A DNA stretch of 64,000 nucleotides from Pseudomaricurvus alcaniphilus (GTDB lineage: Bacteria; Pseudomonadota; Gammaproteobacteria; Pseudomonadales; Cellvibrionaceae): contig NZ_JAAOIX010000003.1 in assembly GCF_011440395.1 (NCBI RefSeq), positions 62,001-126,000 on the forward strand, read 5' to 3'. The notes beneath the pieces were generated by a model, which had not been told where the DNA came from, searched no databases, and saw only the letters and a program-made list of their open reading frames with translations. Numbering within the stretch: the first letter of the stretch is position 1; every line of letters begins with the position of its first letter. This document shows, one piece after another, positions 20,058 through 31,635 of this stretch. Made by a program: the position numbers and the translations under genes.

Positions 20058-21326
20058 ATGCAGGATCAAAACCCGCGTTACGTTAGTCGTCTTACCAAGA
20101 ATACCTTCGCCCTGGTGCTTGCCGGTGGTCGAGGCTCTCGCCTCTATGAGCTCACCAACTGGCGTGCCAAACCGGCACTCTATTTTGGCGGCAAGTACAG
20201 AATCATCGACTTCCCTCTCAATAATTGCATCAATTCCGGTGTGCGCCGGGTCGGTGTGCTGACCCAGTACAAGGCGCACTCGCTGGTACGTCATATACAG
20301 CGGGGCTGGAGTCACTTTAAAAAGGAGCTCGGTGAGTTTGTTGAGATCCTGCCCGCATCCCAGCGCTATTCCGCCGATTGGTACCAGGGTACCGCTGACG
20401 CGATCTTTCAAAACCTGGATATCATTCGGGCGGAAAAGCCGGAGTATGTACTGATCCTTTCCGGCGACCATATTTACAAGATGGACTATGGCCCGATGCT
20501 GGTCAATCATGTGGAAAGCGGCGCAGATATGTCGGTCTGCTGCCTGGAGGTGCCCATCGAGGAAGCCGCCGGCGCCTTTGGCGTCATGCAGGTGAACAGC
20601 GATAGTCGGGTCATTGGTTTCAAGGAGAAGCCCGCCCAGCCGGCGCCGATACCAGGGGACGACACCCGCTGCCTGGCCTCCATGGGCAACTACATTTTTA
20701 ACACCGAGTTCTTGTTCGAACAGCTCAAACTGGATGCGGCCAATAGCAAGTCATCCCACGACTTCGGCAACGATATTTTGCCGGCAATCATCGACAAATT
20801 TAACGTGCAGGCCTACCCGTTCCGGGATGAGAAGACCGGAGAAAAGGCCTATTGGCGCGATGTGGGAACTCTGGATTCCTTCTGGGCGGCCAATATGGAG
20901 CTTATTGAAACGGTCCCGGACTTTAATGTTTACGACCCGGAGTGGCCGCTGTGGACCTACCAGGAACAGCTACCGCCGGCCAAGTTTGTGTTTGATCTCG
21001 ATGAGCGCCGCGGTATGGCGGTGGATTCCATGGTGTCCGGCGGTTGTATTATCTCCGGCAGCAAGTTGCGTCGATCGCTGCTGTTTTCCAATGTTCGGGT
21101 GCACTCCTATTCCACCATTGAAGAGTCCGTGATCCTGCCGGAAGCGGTTATTGGCCGCAATGTAAAGCTGAAAAAGTGCATTGTGGATCGCTCTTGTAAT
21201 ATCCCGGACGGGATGGAAATTGGCTTCGATATCGACCAGGACAAAGCCAACGGTTTTCGGGTTACCGACAAGGGTGTGGTGCTGGTGACTCGGGGGATGC
21301 TGGGCCAGCCCGAAGGCTTCGCCTGA
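20058..21326 (+). CDS. glgC: Glucose-1-phosphate adenylyltransferase (ADP-glucose pyrophosphorylase)
   Basis: A 422-residue GlgC that makes ADP-glucose from glucose-1-phosphate and ATP, the usual control point of bacterial glycogen synthesis. The nucleotide-binding motif [20 protein letters not shown] (residues 17-36) and the segments [48 protein letters not shown] and [17 protein letters not shown] are all present, followed by a left-handed helix C-domain. Length is normal. GGAG at 20047-20050 gives a good ribosome site. Allosteric control by sugar phosphates or AMP is expected from the family but cannot be read here. Confidence 0.96.
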   Translation: MQDQNPRYVSRLTKNTFALVLAGGRGSRLYELTNWRAKPALYFGGKYRIIDFPLNNCINSGVRRVGVLTQYKAHSLVRHIQRGWSHFKKELGEFVEILPASQRYSADWYQGTADAIFQNLDIIRAEKPEYVLILSGDHIYKMDYGPMLVNHVESGADMSVCCLEVPIEEAAGAFGVMQVNSDSRVIGFKEKPAQPAPIPGDDTRCLASMGNYIFNTEFLFEQLKLDAANSKSSHDFGNDILPAIIDKFNVQAYPFRDEKTGEKAYWRDVGTLDSFWAANMELIETVPDFNVYDPEWPLWTYQEQLPPAKFVFDLDERRGMAVDSMVSGGCIISGSKLRRSLLFSNVRVHSYSTIEESVILPEAVIGRNVKLKKCIVDRSCNIPDGMEIGFDIDQDKANGFRVTDKGVVLVTRGMLGQPEGFA

Positions 21327-23276
<1,950 letters not shown>

Positions 23277-23299
23277 GCCCCTGGGTTGGATAACAAGCT

Positions 23300-24904
23300 A
23301 TGAATATTCTGATGGTGGCTGCAGAAAACGGCGCCTTGGCCGGCGGCAAGGTCGGCGGAATGGGTGATGTCATTCGCGATATACCGCTGGCGTTAACGCG
23401 CCAGGGGCATCACGTCGATGTGATAATGCCCGGCTATATGCATTTCTCCAAACTGCCGGGGGCGCACTTGCGGGCCGAAGTGGTTGTGCCGTTTCGGGGG
23501 CACCAGGAGCGGGTAAAGGTGTTTGAATTGCCCGCTGCGGAAGATGGTTCCCTGGTGCGCTGCTGGCTGCTCGAACACACCGAATTTGCGGCTGCCGGGG
23601 CCGGTAAAATCTACTGTGATGATCCGCCGGACCGGCCGTTTGCCTCGGACGCATCCAAGTTTGCGCTGTTTAGCGTTGCGGTGGCGCAGGCTGTTGTGGA
23701 TGGTGTGCTGGACGACTATCAGGTTATTCACCTGCACGACTGGCATTCGGCCCTGCTGGCGGTGTTGGCCAGATACCACCCGTACTATGAGGCAATTTCG
23801 GCCAAAACCCTGGTCTATACCATCCATAACCTCTCCCTGCAGGGCATCAGGCCGCTGCACGGTGACAGTTCATCCCTGCACTCCTGGTTTCCCGAGCTGG
23901 TGTGCGATACCACCCAGCTCAGGGATCCCCGCTACGGTGATTGTATCAATCCGATGCGTGCCGCTATTCGCCTGTGCGACAAGGTGCACGCGGTGTCGCC
24001 GGCCTACGCCCATGAAATCCAGCGGCCCAGCGACCGGGAGCGCGGGTTTGTGGGCGGCGAAGGGCTGGAGTCTGACTTGCGCCAGGCGTGCTCCGAGGGT
24101 CGCCTGGTGGGTATCCTGAACGGTTGTGAGTACCCGGATGTCGCTGAGTCGGACGCTGGGGAGGAGGGTGCCGATTCCTCTTTGGTGGAAGGCTCGCTAC
24201 TCTCCGAGGGCTCGTTGCAGGTGCTGAAGCAGCAGGTGTTGCAGTGGATTGCGGCGCAGCAAAGTGTACCCAGCGTGCATTACATCGCCGCTGACCGGAT
24301 CAACGACTGGCGCCAGGCCTCCCTGCCGGACGACGTTGTGCTGGTGACCTCCGTGGGGCGTCTCACTGACCAGAAGGTGCGCCTGTTGCGTGAGCCTTTA
24401 GGAGATGGGCGCAGCGGGCTGGAACATATCCTCGATCGACTGGAGGGCAGGGGGCTGTTGCTGCTGTTGGGCAGTGGCGATCCGGTGTATGAGAGCTTTA
24501 TTGCCAAAGTCGCGGCAGCCAGGAGTAATCTGTTGTTCCTCAAGGGCTATTCCGAAGACCTGGCGGAGCTCATGTACGCCCATGGTGATTTGTTTTTGAT
24601 GCCGAGTTCCTTTGAGCCCTGTGGCATCAGCCAGATGCTCGCCATGCGTGCCGGTCAGCCTTGCCTGGTGCACGGTGTGGGAGGCCTGCGCGATACGGTG
24701 TCAGATAACCTCACCGGTTTTGTGTTTTCGGGCGATAGTCCTCTGCAGCAGGCGGAGAATATGGTCGAGCGTTTCAGCGAGGCGATCGCGTTGCGCAGCG
24801 AGGATCCGGATCAGTGGCAGGGCGTGAGCCAGGCTGCTGGTGCCTGCCGTTTCTACTGGTCTGATGTGGCTGAGCAATACGTGAGCCAGCTTTACGGCGG
24901 CTGA
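23300..24904 (+). CDS. glgA: Glycogen synthase (ADP-glucose type)
   Basis: A 534-residue GT5 glycogen synthase that elongates alpha-1,4 chains with ADP-glucose. The N-terminal ADP-glucose site appears as GKVGGMGDVIRDIP (residues 16-29), a variant of the common KTGGLADV. VIHLHDWHSALL and LVYTIHNLSLQGI are conserved, and the C-domain has LMPSSFEPCGISQMLAMRAGQP with the catalytic Glu, then HGVGGLRDTV. The insert-like stretch around residues 280-300 (acidic, Ser/Gly-rich) is less conserved. It ends the glycogen operon, with a hairpin at its stop codon. Confidence 0.92.
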   Translation: MNILMVAAENGALAGGKVGGMGDVIRDIPLALTRQGHHVDVIMPGYMHFSKLPGAHLRAEVVVPFRGHQERVKVFELPAAEDGSLVRCWLLEHTEFAAAGAGKIYCDDPPDRPFASDASKFALFSVAVAQAVVDGVLDDYQVIHLHDWHSALLAVLARYHPYYEAISAKTLVYTIHNLSLQGIRPLHGDSSSLHSWFPELVCDTTQLRDPRYGDCINPMRAAIRLCDKVHAVSPAYAHEIQRPSDRERGFVGGEGLESDLRQACSEGRLVGILNGCEYPDVAESDAGEEGADSSLVEGSLLSEGSLQVLKQQVLQWIAAQQSVPSVHYIAADRINDWRQASLPDDVVLVTSVGRLTDQKVRLLREPLGDGRSGLEHILDRLEGRGLLLLLGSGDPVYESFIAKVAAARSNLLFLKGYSEDLAELMYAHGDLFLMPSSFEPCGISQMLAMRAGQPCLVHGVGGLRDTVSDNLTGFVFSGDSPLQQAENMVERFSEAIALRSEDPDQWQGVSQAAGACRFYWSDVAEQYVSQLYGG

Positions 24905-24925
24905 TTGCCGCCGAATCTTTCCGTT
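24896..24925 (+). terminator. Putative terminator of the glycogen operon
   Basis: GGCGGC (24896-24901), loop TGATT, GCCGCC (24907-24912), followed by a broken T-rich tract (24914-24927). The hairpin overlaps the glgA stop codon. The T-run is weak, so efficiency is uncertain. Confidence 0.5.
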
Positions 24926-24989
24926 TTCCTAATTACCACCTAAGCTAAGCTTCCTGCAGCCGGCACTATGTTAGGTCTGGCTTCGGGGG

Positions 24990-25141
24990 CTTGCTTTCAA
25001 GACCCTCGACAGCAGGGATGCTGTCGTGGAGCCTCGAGCCCGCCCCGCGAGCGGAGCGAGTGCTTTGGGTGCATGGATGGAACCTGAGCCTGCCCCGCGA
25101 GCGCAGCGAGTGCTTTGGGCACGGCGAGTCTTGAAAGCAAG
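24990..25141. repeat. Composite repeat: 14-bp inverted repeat enclosing two 34-bp direct repeats
   Basis: CTTGCTTTCAAGAC (24990-25003) is exactly inverted at 25128-25141. Between them, two near-identical 34-base units (25036-25069 and 25086-25119, two mismatches, period 50) occur, each containing CCCCGCGAGCG and GAGTGCTTTGGG. The structure resembles an intergenic mobile repeat (REP/BIME-like) rather than coding DNA. A frame of 134 codons crosses it on the minus strand, but it is made of the repeat and is not credible. Confidence 0.75.
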
Positions 25142-25337
25142 TCCCTGGAGCCAGGCCGGGGGCAAAGCTGCTGTCCCAAGGGCTACAGGGCATATGTTTA
25201 CTATCGCCGATAGCTGGCTTATTCATAGGCGTAATTAGGTCCGTTTTTGATTTCCCCACTGCTGCCCGGTGCTTATATGGGTCAATTATAGAGGCGCAAT
25301 TAGAGAGGCGCAGGATTTCCGGTACAAGATTACAGGC

Positions 25338-25364
25338 AAAAAAATGGGCCCCACAAGAGGCCCA
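25338..25364 (-). terminator. Rho-independent terminator downstream of gapA
   Basis: On the minus strand: TGGGCC, 8-base loop, GGCCCA, then seven T. It sits about 165 bp beyond the gapA stop. Confidence 0.75.
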
Positions 25365-25414
25365 AAGCATGACAAAACACGATAAAGAGGATGGAGCGTA
25401 AAACTAAAACTTGC

Positions 25415-25464
25415 GCAAGCCTCTGTTGGGACAACAGCAATTGCCGGGTCGGGCAGAGGCTTGC
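25415..25464 (-). other. Long stem-loop in the gapA 3' region
   Basis: GCAAGCCTCTG (25415-25425) is exactly inverted at 25454-25464 with a 28-base loop. It lies between the gapA stop and the terminator, so it may fold in the 3' UTR of gapA mRNA. Confidence 0.55.
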
Positions 25465-25526
25465 GGGTACTGCATTTACTGCTTAACCGTCGGGCCGCGC
25501 CTGACGATTAAGCAGGGCCTGGCCAA

Positions 25527-26552
25527 TTAAGCGGTCTTTTTCATGACGGCTTGATTCATCAGGGCGAGGCTGGTATCCAGCATACGGTTGGAGAAGCCCC
25601 ACTCGTTGTCGTACCAGGACATGATTTTCACCAGGTTGCCTTGCACGCGAGTGTGGCTGCTGTCAAAGTTGCTGGAGAAAGTTGTGTGGTTAAAATCTAC
25701 TGACACCAGTGGTGCCTCGGTGTAGCTCAGCACGTGGCCCAGTGAGCCTTTGGCTGCCTCCGCCATGATGGCGTTGACCTCTGCAGCGGTGGTGTCCCGC
25801 TTGGCAACAAAGGTAAAGTCCACCAGGGATACGTTAATGGTCGGTACGCGCACAGCCATGCCGTCCAGTTTGCCCGCCAGTTCCGGGATCACCAGGCCGA
25901 TTGCCGCAGCGGCACCGGTTTTGGTTGGGATCATGGAGTGAGTGGCGGAGCGGGCGCGGTAGATATCAGAGTGATAGACGTCGCTCAGGTTCTGGTCGTT
26001 GGTGTAAGCGTGCACGGTGGTCATAAAGCCCGTGTCAATGCCCAGTGCGTCGTGCAGGGGCTTGACCACTGGGGCCAGGCAGTTGGTGGTGCAAGAGGCA
26101 TTGGAAACAATGGTGTCTTCCGGCTTAAGGGAGTTTTCGTTGATACCATACACAACAGTGGCATCCATTCCCTTGCCAGGTGCAGAGACCAGTACTTTTT
26201 TGGCGCCAGCGCTCAAGTGTGCGGCGGCCTTGCTGCGCTCGGTAAAGAAGCCGGTGCACTCGCAGACTACGTCGACTTTCAGTTCCTGCCAGGGCAGTTT
26301 GGCGGGATCGCGCTCGGACAGTACCCGGATTTTGTCGGTACCGATAATCAGGTGCTCCTGATCGGTCTTGACGGGTAAGTGGAAGCGCCCGTGGACGGTG
26401 TCGTACTGGGTCAGGTGAGCGTTGATATTGACGTCACCGAGATCGTTGATTGCAACGATTTGAATGTAGTCGTGCAGTGATGGGCGCTCGTAGAAGGCCC
26501 TGAGAATATTTCTGCCAATTCGGCCGTAACCATTAATTGCTATGCGTATCAT
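25527..26552 (-). CDS. gapA: Glyceraldehyde-3-phosphate dehydrogenase, type I
   Basis: A 341-residue phosphorylating GAPDH. The Rossmann motif [12 protein letters not shown] opens the protein, the catalytic Cys lies in [12 protein letters not shown] (about residues 151-162), followed by the catalytic His in [17 protein letters not shown] and [15 protein letters not shown] are also conserved. It handles the triose phosphate made by Eda. It is divergent from hexR, with a HexR box 34 bp upstream of its start codon, an arrangement known in Shewanella and Vibrio relatives where HexR can act as activator or repressor of gapA. The alternative identity Epd (erythrose-4-phosphate dehydrogenase) is less likely from context. 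Confidence 0.94.
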   Translation of the reverse strand: MIRIAINGYGRIGRNILRAFYERPSLHDYIQIVAINDLGDVNINAHLTQYDTVHGRFHLPVKTDQEHLIIGTDKIRVLSERDPAKLPWQELKVDVVCECTGFFTERSKAAAHLSAGAKKVLVSAPGKGMDATVVYGINENSLKPEDTIVSNASCTTNCLAPVVKPLHDALGIDTGFMTTVHAYTNDQNLSDVYHSDIYRARSATHSMIPTKTGAAAAIGLVIPELAGKLDGMAVRVPTINVSLVDFTFVAKRDTTAAEVNAIMAEAAKGSLGHVLSYTEAPLVSVDFNHTTFSSNFDSSHTRVQGNLVKIMSWYDNEWGFSNRMLDTSLALMNQAVMKKTA

Positions 26553-26585
26553 CAGTTGACTCCTGGGCAGTGAGTGGTTTGTAGG

Positions 26586-26600
26586 TGTAATTTAGTTACG
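26586..26600. promoter_or_regulatory. HexR box upstream of gapA
   Basis: TGTAATTTAGTTACG matches the HexR palindrome in 13 of 15 positions when compared with the perfect box at 4629. It lies 34 bp upstream of the gapA start codon. Confidence 0.7.
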
Positions 26601-26719
26601 CAATCTATGGATAATATCGTTTTTAGTCAATATTTATTTGGTTTAAGTTACAATGAATAGGATTTCATTACCAGAAACTGGCGATATTTTAATCTTTTCG
26701 CGTTTACAAGCGAAAATTA

Positions 26720-26734
26720 TGAAATAAAATTACA
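26720..26734. promoter_or_regulatory. HexR box upstream of hexR
   Basis: TGAAATAAAATTACA, an imperfect HexR palindrome 55 bp upstream of the hexR start codon. It suggests autoregulation. Confidence 0.6.
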
Positions 26735-26788
26735 TTTTTGGCATACTTATCTCACCCAGAGTTGAACAAGGCCGGTATAGGAGTCCAG

Positions 26789-27652
26789 ATGACACCAGGC
26801 GCGACCAATCTTTTGGGCATCATTGCCGATGCGCTGCCCACGCTGAACAAGTCAGAAAAAAAAGTCGCGAGTGTGATTCTTGCTGATCCGGAGAAGGCGA
26901 CCCAATCCAGTATTGCTGTGCTGGCAGTGGCAGCCGGAGTCAGTGAGCCCAGCGTCAATCGCTTCTGCAAAAAATTTAATGCCAAGGGTTTTCCCGACTT
27001 CAAGTTAAAGCTGGCGCAGAGTGTGGTCAGCGGGATTCGCTACGTCAGCCAGAATGTGGCGGCGGAAGACGATGTCGGCTCATACACCGGCAAGATTTTC
27101 GACAGCACCATCACCAACCTGGCGCTGGTGCGGGACAAGCTGTGCCTCGACCTTGTGGACCGGGTGGTCGACAAGTTGATCCAGGCGCGGCGCGTCTATT
27201 TCTTCGGGCTCGGCGCTTCCAGTGCGGTGGCCAAGGATGCGGAGCACAAGTTTTTTCGCTTTAACCTGCCGGTCTCCTTCCATGAAGATGTATTGATGCA
27301 GCGCATGCTGGCCTCGGCGGGCACTACCGGCGATGTGTTTTTTATCATTTCCTATACCGGCAGGACCAGGGAGTTGGTAGAGTCGGCGACCCTGGCGCGG
27401 GAGAGCGGAGCGACCGTCATCGGCTTGACCGCGCCGAACTCACCGCTGGCCAAGGTCTGCCACCTGGCGATTGAGGTTGCGGTCCCGGAAAATACAGATG
27501 AATATATGCCCATGACTTCGCGCATCGTGCACCTGGTGGTGCTGGATGTGCTGGCCACTGGAGTGACTGTGCGACGGGGTCCGGAATTTCAGCCCTACCT
27601 GAAAAAGATCAAGGACAGTCTTAAATCCACCCGCTACGCCACAGATGATTGA
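26789..27652 (+). CDS. hexR: HexR, RpiR-family regulator of central carbon metabolism
   Basis: A 287-residue RpiR-type regulator: N-terminal helix-turn-helix ([16 protein letters not shown], then [14 protein letters not shown]) and a C-terminal sugar-isomerase (SIS) domain ([35 protein letters not shown]). It follows the E. coli HexR closely, including [12 protein letters not shown] and YTGKIF. ATG at 26789 is chosen because AGGAG stands 5 bases before it; the frame continues upstream to TTG at 26738, which would run into the operator region. In relatives, KDPG releases HexR from its boxes. Boxes seen here lie before edd (two), gapA and hexR. Confidence 0.93.
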   Translation: MTPGATNLLGIIADALPTLNKSEKKVASVILADPEKATQSSIAVLAVAAGVSEPSVNRFCKKFNAKGFPDFKLKLAQSVVSGIRYVSQNVAAEDDVGSYTGKIFDSTITNLALVRDKLCLDLVDRVVDKLIQARRVYFFGLGASSAVAKDAEHKFFRFNLPVSFHEDVLMQRMLASAGTTGDVFFIISYTGRTRELVESATLARESGATVIGLTAPNSPLAKVCHLAIEVAVPENTDEYMPMTSRIVHLVVLDVLATGVTVRRGPEFQPYLKKIKDSLKSTRYATDD

Positions 27653-27690
27653 TTCGGCGTGCCGCTGCTCCTGTTAATGGCAACTGGCTT

Positions 27691-27718
27691 GCTAATTGCT
27701 AACTGCTAATTGCTAATT
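27691..27718. repeat. 7-bp tandem repeat (GCTAATT, four units)
   Basis: Four consecutive heptamers GCTAATT/GCTAACT/GCTAATT/GCTAATT lie in the spacer between hexR and ppc. The repeat may slip in length; no function can be assigned. Confidence 0.7.
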
Positions 27719-27821
27719 GCTCTAGCGGCTAGCCACTTGCCACTGCAGTGCTGCCCCTGGCATCGTCGGGGGCTGTTAATCAAAAACTAAAATTCACCAG
27801 TCAATTTGCGAGACGATATCT

Positions 27822-30449
27822 ATGAATACCCCGCTTAACTCTACCCTGAGAAGCAACGTCAGTATGCTGGGGCATATTTTGGGAGAAACCATCAGCGAGG
27901 CTGCTGGCCCGGAATTCCTGGAGAAAATTGAGACCATCCGCAAAATTTCCAAGTCGGCGCGAGCGGGGGTCGAGGAGGACTGGCTGCGCCTGCGCGAGGT
28001 GCTGAGAAACCTCAAACAGGAGGAATTGCTGCCGGTGGCCCGGGCCTTTAGCCAGTTCCTGAACCTGGCCAATATTGCCGATCAGCATCACATCCTGGCG
28101 CGCGAGATGGATGGGGAGTACTCCGCCACCCGTACCCTCGACAAAACCTTCGACAGTCTGCAGGAGCTCGGTTGCTCGAAAGAGGCTATCGGCGCGGCAA
28201 TAGATAACTTGCGCATCGAACTGGTGCTCACGGCCCACCCCACTGAGATTACCCGCCGCTCCCTGATTCACAAGCATGGTGAGATAGATACTTGCCTGGC
28301 GCGATTGGAGTTGAAAGGGCTTACCGCTGATGAGCAGGCGGCAATTTCCGAGCGTCTGCGAGAGTTGATCGCCCAGATCTGGCACACCCGGGATTTCCGC
28401 AGCAGTCGCCCGACGCCGGTGGATGAAGCCCGCTGGGGTTACGCGGTGATGGAGAATTCCCTTTGGGATGCAGTGCCGGATTTTATGCGCCGGCTGGACG
28501 CAACCCTGTTTGAAAACACTGGCCGGCACCTGTCCCTCGATGCCCGGCCGGTCTCTTTTGCCTCCTGGATGGGGGGCGACCGCGACGGCAACCCCAATGT
28601 GACCGCCACAGTGACCTCCGAGGTGCTGTTGCTGAGCCGCTGGCAGGCAGCTCATTTGTATATACAAGACCTGGTGCTGTTGATTGAAGAGCTCTCCATG
28701 TCGGGCTGTAATGACCGGCTGCGTGAACTGAGCAATGACGCCGGCGAGCCCTACCGGGTGGTATTGCGGTCGCTGCGGGATAAGTTGCGCAACACCCTGG
28801 ACACGTTGACCTTGCAATTGGTCGGCAAGGACTCGGAGCACACCGATATCGTGCAAACCGAAGCCGAGCTGTGGCAGCCATTGCACGACTGCTACCAGTC
28901 GTTGCTGGATTGCGGCATGGCCACCATCGCCAACGGCCGCTTGCTGGACCTGCTGCGCCGGGTGCGTTGTTTTGGCGTGCACCTGTGCGCGCTGGATGTG
29001 CGCCAGGATTCGGATCGCCACAGCGCCGTGTGGGGCGAATTGACCCGCTACCTGGAAATTGGCGACTACGAGCAGTGGTCCGAGGAGGAAAAGCAGGCGT
29101 TTTTACTGGCGGAACTGGCCAGCAAGCGGCCCCTGATCCCGCAGGGCTGGCAGCCCAGTGCCGATGTCCAGGAGGTGCTGGACACCTGCAATGTTATTGC
29201 CGCACAGCCAATTAAAGCGTTTGGCTGCTACACCATTTCCATGGCCCGCCAGCCCTCCGACGTACTGGCGGTAGAGTTGTTGCTAAAGACTGCCGGAGTG
29301 CAAGGCAAACTGCAGGTGGTGCCACTGTTTGAAACCCTGGACGACCTCAATCGCGCGGAGGAAGTGGTCACCAAATTGACCTCTATCCCCAGCTATCGCG
29401 AGCATCTCGATGGCCGCATGATGGTGATGATCGGCTATTCCGACTCGGCCAAGGATGCCGGGGTGCTGGCCGCTTCCTGGGCCCAGTATCAAGCCCAGGA
29501 AGCGCTGCTGCAGGTTTGTGAAAAGGCGCAGATCAAGCTGACCCTGTTTCACGGCCGCGGTGGCACCATCGGTCGCGGTGGCGCGCCAGCTCACGCGGCG
29601 CTGTTGTCACAGCCCCCGGGTTCACTCAGCAATGGCTTGCGGGTAACGGAGCAGGGCGAGATGATTCGCACCAAGCTGGGCCTGGCGGGTTTGGCCAGCA
29701 AAACCCTGGCTCTCTATACCAGTGCCATTTTGCAGGCCAACCTGGCGGAGCCACCGGTGCCCAACCAGCAGTGGCGCACCCTGATGGACGAGCTGGCCGC
29801 CAGTTCCTGCAAACACTATCGGGCGCTGGTGCGCGACAACGAAAATTTTGTCGCCTACTTCCGCCAGGCAACCCCGGAGCAGGAGTTGGCCAAGCTGCCC
29901 CTCGGCTCCCGCCCGGCGCGGCGCAAGGCCGGCGGTGGCATTCAATCCCTGCGGGCAATCCCCTGGATTTTTGCCTGGACGCAAAACCGTTTGATGCTGC
30001 CGGCCTGGCTTGGGGCCGGCCAGGCGTTTGCGGAGGCCAGCGCCGGCGGCAAGGGCGAATTGCTGCGAGAAATGGCATCCAAGTGGCCATTCTTTGAGAC
30101 TCGCCTGTCGATGCTGGAAATGGTCTACGCGAAGGCGGATATCCGCTTGTCACGCTTTTACGACCAGCGCCTGGTGGAGGAAAAGTTTGCCGGTATTGGC
30201 GAGCAGTTGCGGGAGCAGTTGGGCAAGGACACCGCCACTATTCTGCAGCTATTGAATGAAAAAAACCTGCTCCAGTACCAGACCGCAGCGCGGGAATCCA
30301 TTGAGTTGCGCAGTATCTATACCGATCCGCTCAATGTATTGCAGGCAGAGCTGCTGGAGCGCTACCGGGCCCAGGCCGATGAAAGTGTTGAGCAGGCCAT
30401 TATGATCACCATCGCCGGTGTGGCGGCGGGGATGCGCAATACAGGGTAA
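27822..30449 (+). CDS. ppc: Phosphoenolpyruvate carboxylase
   Basis: An 875-residue PEPC that carboxylates PEP to oxaloacetate with bicarbonate. The catalytic His lies in LVLTAHPTEITRRS (about residues 134-147) and the second signature is FHGRGGTIGRGGAPAH with the mobile-loop region; the C-terminus is the canonical MRNTG. Length equals typical bacterial PEPC (about 880). It stands downstream of hexR in the same direction with a 169-bp gap, so probably has its own promoter. Together with pyk and the oxaloacetate decarboxylase in this window it sets the flux between PEP, oxaloacetate and pyruvate. Confidence 0.96.
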   Translation: MNTPLNSTLRSNVSMLGHILGETISEAAGPEFLEKIETIRKISKSARAGVEEDWLRLREVLRNLKQEELLPVARAFSQFLNLANIADQHHILAREMDGEYSATRTLDKTFDSLQELGCSKEAIGAAIDNLRIELVLTAHPTEITRRSLIHKHGEIDTCLARLELKGLTADEQAAISERLRELIAQIWHTRDFRSSRPTPVDEARWGYAVMENSLWDAVPDFMRRLDATLFENTGRHLSLDARPVSFASWMGGDRDGNPNVTATVTSEVLLLSRWQAAHLYIQDLVLLIEELSMSGCNDRLRELSNDAGEPYRVVLRSLRDKLRNTLDTLTLQLVGKDSEHTDIVQTEAELWQPLHDCYQSLLDCGMATIANGRLLDLLRRVRCFGVHLCALDVRQDSDRHSAVWGELTRYLEIGDYEQWSEEEKQAFLLAELASKRPLIPQGWQPSADVQEVLDTCNVIAAQPIKAFGCYTISMARQPSDVLAVELLLKTAGVQGKLQVVPLFETLDDLNRAEEVVTKLTSIPSYREHLDGRMMVMIGYSDSAKDAGVLAASWAQYQAQEALLQVCEKAQIKLTLFHGRGGTIGRGGAPAHAALLSQPPGSLSNGLRVTEQGEMIRTKLGLAGLASKTLALYTSAILQANLAEPPVPNQQWRTLMDELAASSCKHYRALVRDNENFVAYFRQATPEQELAKLPLGSRPARRKAGGGIQSLRAIPWIFAWTQNRLMLPAWLGAGQAFAEASAGGKGELLREMASKWPFFETRLSMLEMVYAKADIRLSRFYDQRLVEEKFAGIGEQLREQLGKDTATILQLLNEKNLLQYQTAARESIELRSIYTDPLNVLQAELLERYRAQADESVEQAIMITIAGVAAGMRNTG

Positions 30450-30566
30450 ATCTGTGTGCCTCGAATCATAATTTGCGCGTGTTAGGTTAGGGCAGTGCAG
30501 TGTCCCGAAGGGAAGAGGGCTCTGTGCTGCCAGTCCCGGCAGTGATTCTATACAGCGGAGTAAAAC

Positions 30567-31583
30567 ATGGGTCAGTCTGAAGTCAGTGATTTTTTGCCTC
30601 CCCGGCTCAATACAGCGGCCGGGGCACAGCGGCGGGTGGGAATCGAGATTGAAATGGCCGGAATTGAGGCGGACGCCATCGCCCGCTGCCTGCAGGCTGA
30701 ATTTGGCGGCAGCATAGAGCGCCACACCCGCTATGAGCTGAGCGTTACCGGCACTGAATTCGGCGATTTCAGCCTGGAGCTGGATTCGGACTTTTTCAAG
30801 GAGCTGGAGCAGGATTCCGGCGGGCAACTGTCGAAGTTGATCGGCGGTAGCGATGTCGTCGCGGAAATTGAGAATATCTCTGCGGACGTAGTCGCCGCGG
30901 CCGCCGAGCAATTTGTCCCCTGGGAAATTGTCTCGCCACCGATTGCGATTGCGCAGCTGGAGAAGTTTGCCGCTATCACCGGCGAGCTGCGTGCGCTGGG
31001 TGCGAAGGGTACCCGGCACGCCGCGCGCTTTGCTTTTGGCGTGCACCTCAATCCGGAACTGCCGGATCTCGATGCCGGTACCATTCTGCGCTATTTGCAG
31101 GCCTATGTCTGTTTGTATGACTGGATTGTAGCGCGGGAAAAAATTGATCTGTCGCGGCGGCTGACCCCCTATATCAAACACTTCAAACGCAGTTACATCC
31201 AGCAGATTATCGATCCTGGTTACCAGCCGGACCTGGCCACCCTGATAGACGATTACCTGGACGCCAACCCGACGCGCAATCGCAGCCTGGATATGCTGCC
31301 CCTGTTTGCCCATCTGGACGAGCAGCGGGTCAGGGCGGTGGTGCAGGACTCGCGGGTCAAGGGCCGGCCGACATTGCACTATCGTCTGCCCAATTGCGAC
31401 ATCGACAACCCCCACTGGACCTTGCTAACCCCTTGGTACCACTGGCTGCAGGTGGAATACCTGGCCAATGACAGCGAACAGCTGGCGACAATTTGCCAGG
31501 CTTACCAGCAGGAGTTGACCCGTCTCGGCAGCCGCCTCGACGATAAGTGGCTGGCGCAGTGCCAGAGCTGGGTCGAGTCCTGA
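30567..31583 (+). CDS. Putative amidoligase (Amidoligase_2 family, glutamine-synthetase-like fold)
   Basis: A 338-residue protein of the Amidoligase_2 type. The N-terminal RRVGIEIEMAGI (about residues 25-36) carries the ExE pair that is expected to bind metal in this glutamine-synthetase-like fold; VPWEIVSPP (about 119-127) and FGVHLNPELP are the next conserved family segments. Such enzymes are predicted to form amide or peptide bonds with ATP, but substrates are mostly unknown. GGAG lies 5-8 bases upstream of the ATG. A class I glutamine amidotransferase follows 52 bp downstream, a pairing known from comparative genomics of amidoligases, and a YqaA membrane protein follows that. The product is unknown. 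Confidence 0.82.
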   Translation: MGQSEVSDFLPPRLNTAAGAQRRVGIEIEMAGIEADAIARCLQAEFGGSIERHTRYELSVTGTEFGDFSLELDSDFFKELEQDSGGQLSKLIGGSDVVAEIENISADVVAAAAEQFVPWEIVSPPIAIAQLEKFAAITGELRALGAKGTRHAARFAFGVHLNPELPDLDAGTILRYLQAYVCLYDWIVAREKIDLSRRLTPYIKHFKRSYIQQIIDPGYQPDLATLIDDYLDANPTRNRSLDMLPLFAHLDEQRVRAVVQDSRVKGRPTLHYRLPNCDIDNPHWTLLTPWYHWLQVEYLANDSEQLATICQAYQQELTRLGSRLDDKWLAQCQSWVES

Positions 31584-31635
31584 TCCAACTCCGCCTGCTA
31601 TCCATGCTCATTGCAAACAAGGTGCTGCTGTTGAT

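Noticed and set aside
24966-25370. A 134-codon frame on the minus strand across the repeat cluster.
   Set aside because: It is made of the repeated units and continues into the gapA terminator.
27801-29021. A 406-codon open frame antisense to ppc.
   Set aside because: PEP carboxylase on the plus strand has all catalytic motifs; the antisense translation is composition-driven.
30249-31415. A 388-codon open frame antisense to the ppc end and the amidoligase.
   Set aside because: Overlaps two coding genes and has no ribosome site or motifs.
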